Positions 46,329 through 55,779 are shown, counted from the first letter of the stretch. The stretch: 64,000 nucleotides of DNA from Clostridium oryzae (GCF_002029235.1 NZ_MZGV01000017.1:1-64000); one strand, 5' to 3'. Program-made: numbers and translations. The notes: generated from the sequence alone by a model not told the origin.

Positions 46329-47500
46329 TGTTTTACTTAAATGTTGTCGGCACTACAAAAGGACATGCCTATTTAATCTCAGTTAAAATTTCACTGTCCA
46401 AGCTCTCCCACCATATTTAAATCCTTATTTCTAAATTTTATTCTACTAATAATTACCATTTTCAAAACATCTATCACACCTTTATTAACATATTTTTCTC
46501 CTTCACTCCATTTTACCCAAGCTATATAAAAGTTTAAAAATCTAGTACAAACACCTCTGCATTGTGAAACTAGTCGCTTAAGATAACTCTCAATCCTTGA
46601 GGCATTTTTTATATGATATTTGCCATCTATTATTTGACTCATATATCTAACCTTATGAAGTTTAATATTATTCTTTCTAGCAAAACTTTCATAAGCCATA
46701 TTATTATCTGTACAGATTTCACAGTTGTTTAATACTCTTTCTTTTAAAATTTCATCTACTTTCCTATAGCTTATAGGTCCTCTACATAGAGTTTTGGAAA
46801 ATATATTTCCATTTCTATCTTGACAGCATAATACGCATATTCTTTTATCACTTATATCATGAAAATCGTTAATTTGCATACCAACTCCTAAATCTCTTTG
46901 ATATGAATCTGGATATCTCTTTCCCTTAAAACTTTCATTTATATATGTAGTTTTTATTTCAATAATACCATCCATATCTTCCGGTAATTTTTCATTTAGA
47001 ACTTTCAATATTTTGTGTCTCCAATAAAAAGCTGTCTTAATACTTATTTTCAGCTCTGCTGCTGTCTTTCTTAAGCTAAGCTTATTATTCATACAATTCA
47101 TATATTCAAGCCACTTTTCAATTTTCTTCTTCGTATAACTAAGCACTGAATTTGTAGTTGCATTAAAAGTTTTTCTGCAATCTTTACATCTATATCTCTG
47201 TATATCCGTAGAAAAATATCCAAACTTTATTATATTAACGCTCTTACAGTGAGGGCATATAACTGAGGAACTTTCAAACTTCTTTCTAATTTCTTTATTA
47301 AAATATCTATGTAAATTAAATGAATAAAACTTTTTAGCTTCATTAATTTTTACAAATGATTTATAAAATAAAAACTTCATATATGTCACCTCTGGTTTTG
47401 ATTATTGACATATACAAAGTTTTTAATCACTTAATTAGTATTTATTTTTATAACTTGTACACTAGACGTTTGTCTACATTAACAACATTTTAGTAAAACA
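46329..47500 (-). mobile_element. IS1595-like insertion sequence
   Basis: A 1172-bp element is bounded by 19-base terminal inverted repeats: TGTTTTACTTAAATGTTGT (left) and the complement of 47482-47500, TGTTTTACTAAAATGTTGT (right), 18/19 identical. It contains one transposase gene. No convincing target duplication is visible at these exact ends (TATATCTT versus ATCATAGA). It sits immediately downstream of mccA. Confidence 0.78.
46391..47380 (-). CDS. IS1595-family transposase, probably inactive
   Basis: This 329-residue protein has an N-terminal zinc ribbon (CPHCKS and CKDCRKTF) and a DDE domain of the ISXO2-like type. The second acidic residue is in CTDNNMAYESF, and the third region reads RIESYLKRLVSQCRGVCTRFLNFYIAWVKW. 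The first catalytic Asp, expected in a DET triad, is replaced: the sequence reads IEIKTTYINESFKG. The frame is intact, but loss of this Asp should stop transposition. ATG 47380 follows AGAGGTGA. It lies in the minus orientation within 19-base ends. Confidence 0.82.
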   Translation of the reverse strand: MKFLFYKSFVKINEAKKFYSFNLHRYFNKEIRKKFESSSVICPHCKSVNIIKFGYFSTDIQRYRCKDCRKTFNATTNSVLSYTKKKIEKWLEYMNCMNNKLSLRKTAAELKISIKTAFYWRHKILKVLNEKLPEDMDGIIEIKTTYINESFKGKRYPDSYQRDLGVGMQINDFHDISDKRICVLCCQDRNGNIFSKTLCRGPISYRKVDEILKERVLNNCEICTDNNMAYESFARKNNIKLHKVRYMSQIIDGKYHIKNASRIESYLKRLVSQCRGVCTRFLNFYIAWVKWSEGEKYVNKGVIDVLKMVIISRIKFRNKDLNMVGELGQ

Positions 47501-47567
47501 ATCATAGAGGCCTCAAGTTACACACTGCACTACTTCAACCTTAAGCTTCACTTGAATTACCTTCAAA

Positions 47568-48479
47568 TTATTCATACAAATTTTTACTAAAGTATCTATC
47601 CCCTCTATCAGGGAACACAATAACAATGTTACCTTTATCAATTGAATTTGCAAGCTTAATAGCAGCGGCTAAAGCAGCTCCTGAGGAAGATCCAACTAGA
47701 AGTCCTTCATATCTTGCCAGCTCCTTTACATAAGCCAGTGCCTCATCGTCATTAACCTTAATAAAATCATCTGCCAGCTCTATGTCTAACGTATCTGGTA
47801 TAAAATCATTTCCTATTCCTTCTATCTTATAACAGCCTGCCTCTCCACCGCCTATAGTTGAACCAATAGGATCAGCTATGATAGCTTTAACTGAAGGCTT
47901 CTTTTCTTTTAAATATCTAGCTATTCCAGTAAACGTGCCGCCGCTTCCTGCCCCAGCTACAAAATAATCTATGTCTCCATCAAGTTGCTCGTATATTTCT
48001 CTGCCCGTAGTACTGTAATGAATGGCAGGATTAACAGGATTTTTGAACTGCGCCAGGGATATTGAATTTTCTATAGTCTCTAAGAGTTCATTGGCTTTCT
48101 TAATTGCTCCCTCCATCCCTAGTTCCAACGGGGTATTAATTATTTCTGCTCCAAGTGCCCTCATAATTATTTGTTTCTCTATGGAGAATTTCTCTGGAAC
48201 TGTGAATATGACCCTATATCCTTTCTTCAACGCTGCAAAAACAATTCCTATTCCAGTATTACCAGCAGTAGCCTCCACTATAGTGAATCCTGGTTTTAAA
48301 AGTCCCTTTTTCTCTGCATCTTCAAGCATTGCCACTCCTATTCGATCCTTTACGCTGCCGCCTGGGTTAAAATTCTCAAGTTTAGCAAATATATTAACAC
48401 CTTCTTTAGTTCCAAAGGATTGAAGCTTTAAAATAGGTGTATTGCCTATCAATTCTCTTAAATCATTTATATAATTCAT
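47568..48479 (-). CDS. mccA: O-acetylserine-dependent cystathionine beta-synthase
   Basis: This 303-residue PLP enzyme joins homocysteine and O-acetylserine to cystathionine in the methionine-to-cysteine route. It has the CysK-type PLP Lys in NPGGSVKDRIG, the substrate loop TAGNTGIG, and the phosphate loop GAGSGGTFTG. I call it mccA and not cysK because it sits with mccB and ubiG, as in C. acetobutylicum; the sequence alone cannot exclude cysteine synthase. The start follows GGAGATG. It is the last gene of the T-box operon; the IS lies just downstream. Confidence 0.85.
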   Translation of the reverse strand: MNYINDLRELIGNTPILKLQSFGTKEGVNIFAKLENFNPGGSVKDRIGVAMLEDAEKKGLLKPGFTIVEATAGNTGIGIVFAALKKGYRVIFTVPEKFSIEKQIIMRALGAEIINTPLELGMEGAIKKANELLETIENSISLAQFKNPVNPAIHYSTTGREIYEQLDGDIDYFVAGAGSGGTFTGIARYLKEKKPSVKAIIADPIGSTIGGGEAGCYKIEGIGNDFIPDTLDIELADDFIKVNDDEALAYVKELARYEGLLVGSSSGAALAAAIKLANSIDKGNIVIVFPDRGDRYFSKNLYE

Positions 48480-48511
48480 TTTTACATCTCCATTTTATAC
48501 AAGTATATTTA

Positions 48512-49657
48512 TTAGAGCTTAACAGCTTTAAAAGCGCTATCCAAATCTTTTACAATATCCTCTTTGCTTTCAATTCCTACGGAAAGCCTTATAAGATTAT
48601 CAACAATTCCTATTTCTTGTCTTATTTCGTAAGGTATAGATGCATGAGTCATGCTAGCTGGATGGCATGCTAAAGATTCAACTCCTCCAAGACTTTCACC
48701 AAGTGTTATAAGGTCTAAACTTTCAAAAAACTTCTTAACATCATATTGAGGTTTCAACACGAATGAAATCATACCGCCAGCTCCATCAGCCTGGGTCTTG
48801 TGAATATCGTAACCATCATGAGTTTTGAGTCCTGGATAATATATCTTTTGCACAACTTCATTGCTCTCCAGATACTTAGTAACAAACTCCGCATTCTCAA
48901 CATGTCTGTCCATTCTTACCCCAAGTGTTTTTATTCCTCTAATAAGCAACCACGCATCTGACGGGTTCAAAATCCCACCTGTAGCATTCTGTATGAAGTG
49001 AAGCTTTTCAGCTAATTCAGCACTGTTTACTACAGCTAATCCTGCTATTAAATCACTGTGTCCGCCAAGATATTTTGTAGCACTGTGAACTACTATATCA
49101 ACTCCAAGTTCTATAGGTCTTTGCAAATACGGTGTCATAAATGTATTATCTACTACCGTTAATAGGCCTTTCTTTCTAGCTAATTCAGATATCTTTCTTA
49201 TATCCGTTATAGTCATTAGTGGATTTGTTGGAGTTTCAATAAATATAGCTTTTGTTTTGTCATCAATGGCTTCTTCCACAGCCTTTAAATCACTTGTATC
49301 CACAAGTTCATACTCTAGATTGAATTGTTTAAACACCTTATCAAATATTCTATAGGTTCCACCATAAACATTATCCGATAATATTATTTTGTCACCGCTT
49401 TTAAATAAAAGAAGTACTGCAGATATAGCTGCAAGACCTGATGCAAATGCAAAGCCCTCGTAACCTTTTTCTAGATCATTAATAAGCTTCTCAAGCGCTT
49501 CCCTTGTTGGGTTACCTGTTCTTGAATACTCATATCCTTTGTTAACTCCTAGTGACTGCTGCTTATAGGTAGATGTCTGATAAATTGGTATATTTACTGC
49601 TCCTGTAGCTTCGTCTACTGATATTCCGCCGTGTATTAGTAATGATTCAATTTTCAT
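48512..49657 (-). CDS. mccB: Cystathionine gamma-lyase (reverse transsulfuration)
   Basis: This 381-residue PLP enzyme of the Cys/Met metabolism family cleaves cystathionine to cysteine. The PLP Lys is in VHSATKYLGGHSDLIAG, and SRTGNPTREALE and ASGLAAISAV are family motifs. It can also act as homocysteine gamma-lyase in relatives. Start 49657 follows AGGAGG. Middle gene of ubiG-mccB-mccA, 47 bases after ubiG and 32 before mccA. Confidence 0.9.
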   Translation of the reverse strand: MKIESLLIHGGISVDEATGAVNIPIYQTSTYKQQSLGVNKGYEYSRTGNPTREALEKLINDLEKGYEGFAFASGLAAISAVLLLFKSGDKIILSDNVYGGTYRIFDKVFKQFNLEYELVDTSDLKAVEEAIDDKTKAIFIETPTNPLMTITDIRKISELARKKGLLTVVDNTFMTPYLQRPIELGVDIVVHSATKYLGGHSDLIAGLAVVNSAELAEKLHFIQNATGGILNPSDAWLLIRGIKTLGVRMDRHVENAEFVTKYLESNEVVQKIYYPGLKTHDGYDIHKTQADGAGGMISFVLKPQYDVKKFFESLDLITLGESLGGVESLACHPASMTHASIPYEIRQEIGIVDNLIRLSVGIESKEDIVKDLDSAFKAVKL

Positions 49658-49704
49658 GTTAATCCTCCTAAATATATTTGTTTACTTGGTATTTATATAA
49701 AGCT

Positions 49705-50331
49705 TTATCTTTTTATTCCTGTTGCTATAAAAATTCCCGTTTCAGTATATTCACCCTTACTTGAATATCCCTTACAGCTTAGATCAGTTTTATGAATCTG
49801 AATATTAGAAAACCCTGCTTCTGATAGCCAATCCGTAATTTGCTTATCCGAAAATCCAAGCCATACATCATGCATTTCCTCTATGGCCCAATAGCCATTA
49901 TGCTTCTTCACATCTGATATGACTACAATACCATCAGTATTGAGAATTCTATACATTTCTTTTATAGCTTTATCCGGCTTCTCCACGTGATGCAGTGCCA
50001 TATTAGTAAATACAGCATCCATAGAATTATCGAAAAGAGGTATTTCTTCCATGGAACCTGTTATTGGATATATATTTTTTCTTCCTAGCTTTTGGGAAGC
50101 ATTATTAAGTTCCTTAAGCATATTTCTTGATCTATCCAACGAAAACACTAATTTTGCCTTTTCCGAAAGTTCCAATGATACAAAACCTGTTCCGCAACCT
50201 AAATCTGCACATATCTTATCTACAACTTGTACTTTAGATGTGATTGCATACTTTAGTTTTTCTTCAAAATACTCGCTTCTTATTACATTCCACTTATCAG
50301 CAATTGAATCAAAATAATTTACAGAACTCAT
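49705..50331 (-). CDS. ubiG: SAM-dependent methyltransferase (UbiG/YrrT-like)
   Basis: This 208-residue class I methyltransferase has the SAM motif DLGCGTGFVSLELSE and the later MALHHVEKPDKAIKEMYRIL. In the equivalent C. acetobutylicum and Bacillus operons (ubiG, yrrT) such an enzyme leads the methionine-to-cysteine genes and is thought to use SAM to feed the S-adenosylhomocysteine pool; its methyl acceptor is unknown. Start 50331 follows GAGGAGG. It is the first gene after the T-box leader. Confidence 0.85.
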   Translation of the reverse strand: MSSVNYFDSIADKWNVIRSEYFEEKLKYAITSKVQVVDKICADLGCGTGFVSLELSEKAKLVFSLDRSRNMLKELNNASQKLGRKNIYPITGSMEEIPLFDNSMDAVFTNMALHHVEKPDKAIKEMYRILNTDGIVVISDVKKHNGYWAIEEMHDVWLGFSDKQITDWLSEAGFSNIQIHKTDLSCKGYSSKGEYTETGIFIATGIKR

Positions 50332-50353
50332 TAAAATTCCTCCTCAATAAAAT

Positions 50354-50651
50354 AAAAAAACTCCTGCCTCCATTACAGAGGCAGAAGTAAATTCCGCGGT
50401 TCCACTCTGTTTATCAGTCAAAAATATGACTAATAACTCATCAATTATTGGTACTACCATACCTCAAAGCTGTAACTTGCTTTCCAGCTGCTTCCTACTA
50501 AAAGTTTCGGAGCAGTGCTCAGAGATGCAATTCAGTTTTCTATTTCTTAAGATTTCTTACACCCAAGGAAATCTCTCTCTGAAAGCTTTCAAAAACTTAC
50601 TATTCTCCTCATAGCATTTCCTACTATTCTTATTTGTTTTATAGACTTTAT
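50354..50651 (-). promoter_or_regulatory. Cysteine T-box leader
   Basis: The minus strand has a T-box leader: the conserved AGTGGAACCGCGG element (50394-50406) followed by the competing terminator CTGCCTC/GAGGCAG plus T7 (50354-50384). The specifier region reads GAATTGCATC, with codon TGC (Cys) at 50527-50529. Uncharged tRNA-Cys should favour antitermination and turn on ubiG-mccB-mccA. Confidence 0.88.
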
Positions 50652-50657
50652 ATTTAT

Positions 50658-50685
50658 ATTATATGCTCACCTTAAAATTTGTCAA
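50658..50685 (-). promoter_or_regulatory. Promoter of the T-box operon
   Basis: TTGACA (50680-50685), a 16-base spacer and TATAAT (50658-50663) on the minus strand place the start just upstream of the T-box. Confidence 0.85.
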
Positions 50686-50734
50686 CCTATTTTATTATTT
50701 TTTTATTGCTTGTACAAGAATAGCTTGCCTCTAA

Positions 50735-50772
50735 ATTTTAAAAAAGCTCTGCCCTTTCTCAAAGGCAGATTC
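50735..50772 (-). terminator. Terminator of the two-component operon
   Basis: Minus-strand TCTGCC and GGCAGA form a stem with TTT/AAA extension, followed by GCTTTTTT, just after the kinase stop. Confidence 0.75.
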
Positions 50773-50782
50773 TTTTAAAACC

Positions 50783-52279
50783 CTATATATCTTTAGGTAC
50801 TTTAAAGTAGAAAAGTACTCCTGTATCTGTATTTCTAACACCATGCTCATACTTATGAAGCATTAAAATATTTTTTACAATAGAAAGACCAATGCCAGTT
50901 CCTCCAGCCTTTCTATTTCTAGATTTATCAATTTTATAAAACTGATCCCAAATCTTATGGAGTTCTTCCTCAGGTATATTTGCACCCGTATTTTCAACCT
51001 CTACACAATAGTTTTCCTCATCATCTAACATTCTGACAAATATAGTACCATTATCACTAACATGTCTTATAGCATTAGTAATAAAGTTCGTCATTACCTG
51101 CTCCATTCTGCTCCAATCTGCCTGTATCTTCACATTGCTTATAAGATCAAGTTCCATTGTTACACCTTTATCATGTATCATCGCCTCATACTTTTTAGCA
51201 GTTATCCTTATAAGTTCTGTAAGCATAAACTCATCTTTAACTAATCTAAAATTTCCAGATTCAAGCTGTGATAGATCCAGCATGTCGGAAACAAGATTAG
51301 CCATTTTTTTAGACTCATCCATAATTATATCTAGATAGTAGTCTTTGTCCTCATCCTCAAATATCTGATCTTTAAGTCCGCCAGCATATCCATCAATAAG
51401 GCTAATAGGAGTTTTAAGCTCATGTGATACTGACGCAATAAACTCTTTTCTCATCTTTTCAAGGCTTCTCTCTTTTTCTATGTCCTCTTCCAGCTTAACA
51501 TTTGCCTCCTTTAGAGATGTTAGTGCATTATCTAGATTTGTAGATAATATGTTAAGAGATTCCGCCACACTGCCTATCTCATCCCCACTGCTAACTACAC
51601 ATTTCTCACTAAAATCGAGTTTCGCCATTTTAATAGCCGCTTTGTTTATCCTTACAAGAGGCTTTGCAATCATCCTAGAATAAATGAAGGCTGTTAAGAC
51701 ACTAAGCAATAATGCTGCTGCTATAAAATAATTATAAAATTCCTTGATTATAGATACCGCTTCGCTTACAGATTTCAACGATGTCATAGCAAATATAACA
51801 GAATTATTATTGCTATTATATGCTACTCCAACGATAGGACCTCCGTCACCACGATCCGGTGTCTTCATCCTGCCTACAACCATCTTGCTTTTTACCGCTA
51901 ACAGCTTAGTATAATTATTATCACTGTAATACCAATTATTAATATAATCCTTCAGGCGATTCTCATCCATCATTTTATTTCTTTCCCTTGGAGTAGAATG
52001 CAGATATACAGGAATAGTGTTGTTCTGCATGATAATTATCTTTAATTCTGAACTATCCTCATACTTTTCAAGCAAATTTGAGAGCTGTTTATTAGTTGAA
52101 ATTTTATTATATTCTTTACTGAATTTATTTAAACTGTCTTTAAATTCCACTTGTTTTTTATATACATAAAACTGTTCAAAAAACTTAGACTGCACAAGAA
52201 GTGTACTTCCTATAAAAATAGCAAAAACACCTATAGTAATGATAAAAAGTTTTTTTGTTATACCTAAATTAAATTTCAT
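50783..52279 (-). CDS. Sensor histidine kinase
   Basis: This 498-residue kinase has TM1 (about 8-28), an extracytoplasmic sensor of about 150 residues, TM2 (FIAAALLLSVLTAFIYSRMI), a HAMP domain, HisKA with the phospho-His in FIASVSHELKTPISLIDGYAGG, and HATPase_c with GTGIGLSIVKNIL. It pairs with the OmpR-type regulator upstream, overlapping its end by about 11 bases. I chose the ATG at 52279; a TTG at 52291 is also possible. The signal is unknown. Confidence 0.92.
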   Translation of the reverse strand: MKFNLGITKKLFIITIGVFAIFIGSTLLVQSKFFEQFYVYKKQVEFKDSLNKFSKEYNKISTNKQLSNLLEKYEDSSELKIIIMQNNTIPVYLHSTPRERNKMMDENRLKDYINNWYYSDNNYTKLLAVKSKMVVGRMKTPDRGDGGPIVGVAYNSNNNSVIFAMTSLKSVSEAVSIIKEFYNYFIAAALLLSVLTAFIYSRMIAKPLVRINKAAIKMAKLDFSEKCVVSSGDEIGSVAESLNILSTNLDNALTSLKEANVKLEEDIEKERSLEKMRKEFIASVSHELKTPISLIDGYAGGLKDQIFEDEDKDYYLDIIMDESKKMANLVSDMLDLSQLESGNFRLVKDEFMLTELIRITAKKYEAMIHDKGVTMELDLISNVKIQADWSRMEQVMTNFITNAIRHVSDNGTIFVRMLDDEENYCVEVENTGANIPEEELHKIWDQFYKIDKSRNRKAGGTGIGLSIVKNILMLHKYEHGVRNTDTGVLFYFKVPKDI

Positions 52280-52955
52280 TCTTAGCTTCAAATTTATAAC
52301 CCGTACCTCTTACTGTGGAAACTAAATAGGCCCTATCTCCAAGTTTTTCTCTAAGTCTTTTTATATAGGTGTCTGCAGTTCTAAGTTCTCCTATAAAATC
52401 GATTCCCCATACCTTATCCAGTATCTTCTCCCTGCTCAATACAATTTTCTCATTATGAGCAAAATACACTAAAAGGTCGTATTCCTTTGGAGAAAGATTT
52501 ATTTCCTCCCCATTTATTGTTACGCTGTGGGATAATTCATTTATTAACAGACCATCAAAATACAACTCTTTTTTTACATCTACCTTCTCATAATAAGCTC
52601 TATTAATCAAATTTTCTATCTTTGCTATTAATAATTTCATGTTAAAGGGCTTAGTTACATAATGATCAGTTCCCAATTCATATCCAAGAAGCTTGTCATC
52701 ATCCTCACTTTTAGCTGTCAGAAACACTATAGGTACATTTGATATCTTTCTGAGTTCCGTGCATGTTGTCCATCCATCCATTACAGGCATCATAACATCA
52801 AGAACCACAAGATGAATCTTGTTCTCTTTAAAAATTCTAAGTGCATCCATTCCATTCTCAGCCTCTAAAACCTGATAACGTTCTTTTTTCAAATAGGCTC
52901 CAATAAGCTTTCTCATTCTTTCTTCATCATCTACAACTAAAATCAGTTCTTTCAT
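52269..52955 (-). CDS. OmpR-family response regulator
   Basis: This 228-residue regulator has a receiver domain (VVDDEERMRKLIGAYLKKERYQVLEAENG; phospho-acceptor Asp in LVVLDVMMPVMDGW; Lys in YVTKPFNMKLL) and a winged-helix DNA-binding domain (LSPKEYDLLVYFAHNEKIVLSREKILDKVWG; TADTYIKRLREKLGDRAYLVSTVRGTGYKF). It is activated by the downstream kinase. ATG 52955 follows AAGGA; a GTG at 52967 is an alternative. Targets are unknown; the frameshifted DUF2207 gene follows on the same strand. Confidence 0.93.
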   Translation of the reverse strand: MKELILVVDDEERMRKLIGAYLKKERYQVLEAENGMDALRIFKENKIHLVVLDVMMPVMDGWTTCTELRKISNVPIVFLTAKSEDDDKLLGYELGTDHYVTKPFNMKLLIAKIENLINRAYYEKVDVKKELYFDGLLINELSHSVTINGEEINLSPKEYDLLVYFAHNEKIVLSREKILDKVWGIDFIGELRTADTYIKRLREKLGDRAYLVSTVRGTGYKFEAKNEI

Positions 52956-53100
52956 TTTGTCCTTCACCCTCCATTCAACAATGGTTCTCTAGTATTCCTG
53001 CTAACTATCATACTATCCCAGCAATATGTATATGCTCTTTCAACTTTATTAACAAACTATTAATAAAAAGGAGGGAATATAAGCTCCCTTCTCTTTGTTC

Positions 53101-54246
53101 CTAAAAAGCACTGCTTCCGCCACCACCGCCGAAACCGCCGCCTCCTCCTCCGGAAAAATTTCCTGAAGAGCTGCTATTTACATGATTTGTATAGGTAGTA
53201 TACCCTCTGTGTATATCTCCATAATACATGCCTGTATAATAATTAAGGAACCAATAATTCATAAATATACTGCTGCTGTCATTAAACCTACTATCATCAC
53301 TGTATTGTTCAATATGTTTAATAACTCCTGACGCTACATCAAGTACCATGGCATAAGGCAATATTTTGTCCCAAAGACCTTTTTCCTTAAGTTGCATAAC
53401 CTCTTGTTGTCCGGAATCCCTAAGATATGCCTTAAATGCATTCCATTTTATTCTTTCATCTTCATATTCGTTTGTAAGTATCTTCTTGCCCATTACGGAA
53501 GTATAGAAATCAAGCCGTTCAGCTTCACTCTTAACAATCCCCTTCCATACAGTAAACTTATTTGAAAAATGTGCTTTACTAGCATTTCTTTTAATAAAGC
53601 TAAGATAAACCACGTTTTGGTCAGCATATTCTCTGAGCCATTCTACCAAGTAGCTCTCACTTCTTAAAAGCTTATGGTGCGGCGAATCTGGGTTTATTAC
53701 AAAACATAAATTATTGTAATCTCTATCAAAAAAACCACTTTCAAGAAACGATATAGCACCTTTATTCTCAAGATTCAATATGCTTGCCATCAGCTCATTT
53801 ATATCTATAGATCTATTTAACAGCTGAGCTACCAATTCTGGAGGCAAGTCGCTAGGCAGCTGAGAATAATACTTGTCACTATAAAACATGTATTGACTTC
53901 TATATTCTCCTATAGCCTTTCTCCTCTTTTTACCTGACACATATATTGCTCCTGAGGTTATAGCTGTAACTCCTAGAATAGTTGCAGCAACAGCTGCTAT
54001 TCCTTCCATTCTCTGTTTTTTCACCATTTCGTCATAATCACTTTTCGTCATATTAATAGTCTTAGATGCATTAACCCAATCTGGCGGAAAAGATACCTGT
54101 GCACCAATGACCTCATCATTTCCCATATCATTTAATTCTAATTTTATCCTCTTCTTTTCATCAATAGAAGCTAATCCCCTTTTAGGTCCTTCGCCTGTAT
54201 ACTTAACCTGTTTTCTATTTATCTCTTGCGGCAATGTTAAATACAC
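53101..54246 (-). pseudogene. DUF2207 gene, C-terminal fragment after a frameshift
   Basis: This ~381-codon piece holds the C-terminal two thirds of a DUF2207 protein: an extracytoplasmic segment (PPDWVNASKTINMTKSDYD), one TM (GIAAVAATILGVTAITSGAIYVSG), a globular region and a Gly-rich end (FSGGGGGGFGGGGGSS) typical of the family. Homology (ITVYLTLPQEINRKQV) begins just before its first possible start, and the N-terminal third lies directly upstream in another frame. A single base change would rejoin them. The gene is therefore broken here, or the sequence has an error. Confidence 0.8.
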
Positions 54247-54248
54247 AG

Positions 54249-54722
54249 TTATTCGACTGGTTTTACATCATCTTCATTTTTATAAAACAGCCATTTAAGC
54301 TCTGCTAGATCTTTATACTTTGTTATTACATCCTTAACCTTATAGTTTATACTAAATTTTTTACTCTCCCTTGTACTTTTGCTGTATATTTTTATTTCTT
54401 TCCCTTGATTAGTATTGTTTAATTCGAATCTAGGAATTACTGTGTCTCCACCCTTAGACACCTTTACCTTTACATCAGATATTCCATTGGAACCAGATGT
54501 GTTTATATCTCTTTTTACGCCGTTAAAACTTCCGTCAAATATATAATTTAGCTCTTCTTTAACAGACATATCACCATTCTCATCTACAGCTGCATTTATG
54601 TTTATGGCAGAAATATAATAGTTACCAGATGATGCAAAAACTGTAGAGGATGGTACTACTGCATTTAGCATTATAAACACCAATGCTGCAAATAAAAAAC
54701 TTCCTCTTTTTAAAATACCCAT
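54249..54722 (-). pseudogene. DUF2207 gene, N-terminal fragment with signal peptide
   Basis: This piece starts at ATG 54722 (AAAGGAT upstream) with a signal peptide (KRGSFLFAALVFIMLNAVVPSSTVFA). It continues as the DUF2207 N-terminal beta domain: NINAAVDENGDMSVKEELNYIFDGSFNGVKRDI and, near the end, LKWLFYKNEDDVKPVE before a stop. In intact relatives this continues into the segment found in frame at 54246. The exported N-terminal piece alone is unlikely to be functional. Confidence 0.8.
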
Positions 54723-54925
54723 ATTCTCAATATCCTTTCTTTTTTTCATAGACTTATAAATTGTTCTGTTACTTCATATAATACCAGAATCATCGCCCTT
54801 TTTCTATAAATACAAGCTATATATACTATTAAAATATCTCTCAATCCGTCGGTGTTAAATATTGTACATTATCTTCTTTATGCGAATTTAACTTTTCATT
54901 TTACAGACAACTTTTAAAATATTTA

Positions 54926-54956
54926 TTGACATGGAGTCAACTCTACGTGATATAGT
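54926..54956 (+). promoter_or_regulatory. MerR-type promoter with 19-base spacer
   Basis: TTGACA (54926-54931), exactly 19 bases, and TATAGT (54951-54956). The long spacer holds the dyad GGAGTCAACTCTACG. It is the classic MerR activation layout, where bound regulator twists DNA to align the two hexamers. Confidence 0.82.
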
Positions 54957-55011
54957 GAATTCAGATAAGGTAGTTCTTATGTAAGATTGCCAGAAAGGTG
55001 GTTATATATTC

Positions 55012-55398
55012 ATGTACATCGGTGAATTTTCTAATAAAACAGGCTTATCTATAGACACATTGAGATACTATGATAAGCTTGGAATTCTTTGTCCAGAGAA
55101 GCTTAATGGAAAAAGGCAATATTATGAATGCGATATTGAAATAGCTAAAAGTATAAAAAAATTAAGACATATAGGTTTTTCTCTAAAGGATATTGGTTCG
55201 ATTGTAAACTTTGATAAGGTATTTGATAATTGTGAACCTAACAGTAAGGAATTTATCAACATAGTAAACTCCTTAAAAGAACTTCTTCAAGATAAATATA
55301 AATATATATTAAAGCTGGAGCAAGATATAGCAGAAAGCAGAAAATCCATTGAGAAAATGCTTGCTAAGCTTGATATCATTAATGAATATAAACGCTAA
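55012..55398 (+). CDS. MerR-family regulator
   Basis: This 128-residue regulator has the MerR HTH (YIGEFSNKTGLSIDTLRYYDKLGILCPEKLNGKRQYYECDIEIAKSIKKLRHIGFSLKDIGSIV) and a C-terminal dimerisation coiled coil. The effector domain is short and lacks metal-binding Cys pairs, so it may sense a small organic molecule or stress. Its promoter has the 19-base spacer, so it activates itself. The membrane protein 17 bases downstream is probably in the same operon. Confidence 0.92.
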   Translation: MYIGEFSNKTGLSIDTLRYYDKLGILCPEKLNGKRQYYECDIEIAKSIKKLRHIGFSLKDIGSIVNFDKVFDNCEPNSKEFINIVNSLKELLQDKYKYILKLEQDIAESRKSIEKMLAKLDIINEYKR

Positions 55399-55415
55399 GT
55401 GGAGGAATATGTATA

Positions 55416-55769
55416 ATGAAATTATTACTGTTAATCGGATTCATTTATGGAATTCTATCAATGATTGCCGGCGGTTTACAAACAAAAAATCTCGGACTGC
55501 AGTCATCTATATTGCCAAATATTTCAATGTTTATTGGAGGGTTAATAATATCTGTATGCTCTGTATTCAGAATCTTTACTAAGGCTAAAGCTCTTAATAA
55601 TATTTCATTGATTTTGTTTATATCAGGTTTAGCAGTTATACAAACAGCAGCAATTTTAAATGGAATAGATATTTATGGAACAATACACATAAAGCACCAC
55701 ATCATTAGATTATGCTTATCCTTTTTGCTAATCGTAATATTTCTGCAAGTGAGGAAAAGCAACCTATAA
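55416..55769 (+). CDS. Small four-helix membrane protein
   Basis: This 117-residue protein has four hydrophobic segments (LLLLIGFIYGILSMIAGGL; ILPNISMFIGGLIISVCSVF; ISLILFISGLAVIQTAAIL; LCLSFLLIVIFLQV) and few charged residues. It is not recognised as a named family. It follows merR by 17 bases with GGAGG at its start, so it is probably a target of that regulator. It could be a small exporter subunit or a membrane-stress protein; function unknown. Confidence 0.7.
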   Translation: MKLLLLIGFIYGILSMIAGGLQTKNLGLQSSILPNISMFIGGLIISVCSVFRIFTKAKALNNISLILFISGLAVIQTAAILNGIDIYGTIHIKHHIIRLCLSFLLIVIFLQVRKSNL

Positions 55770-55779
55770 TACAAAAAAT

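Noticed and set aside
46217-47567. S-box antisense riboswitch downstream of mccA
   Set aside because: I looked for the conserved SAM-riboswitch core on the plus strand and did not see it.
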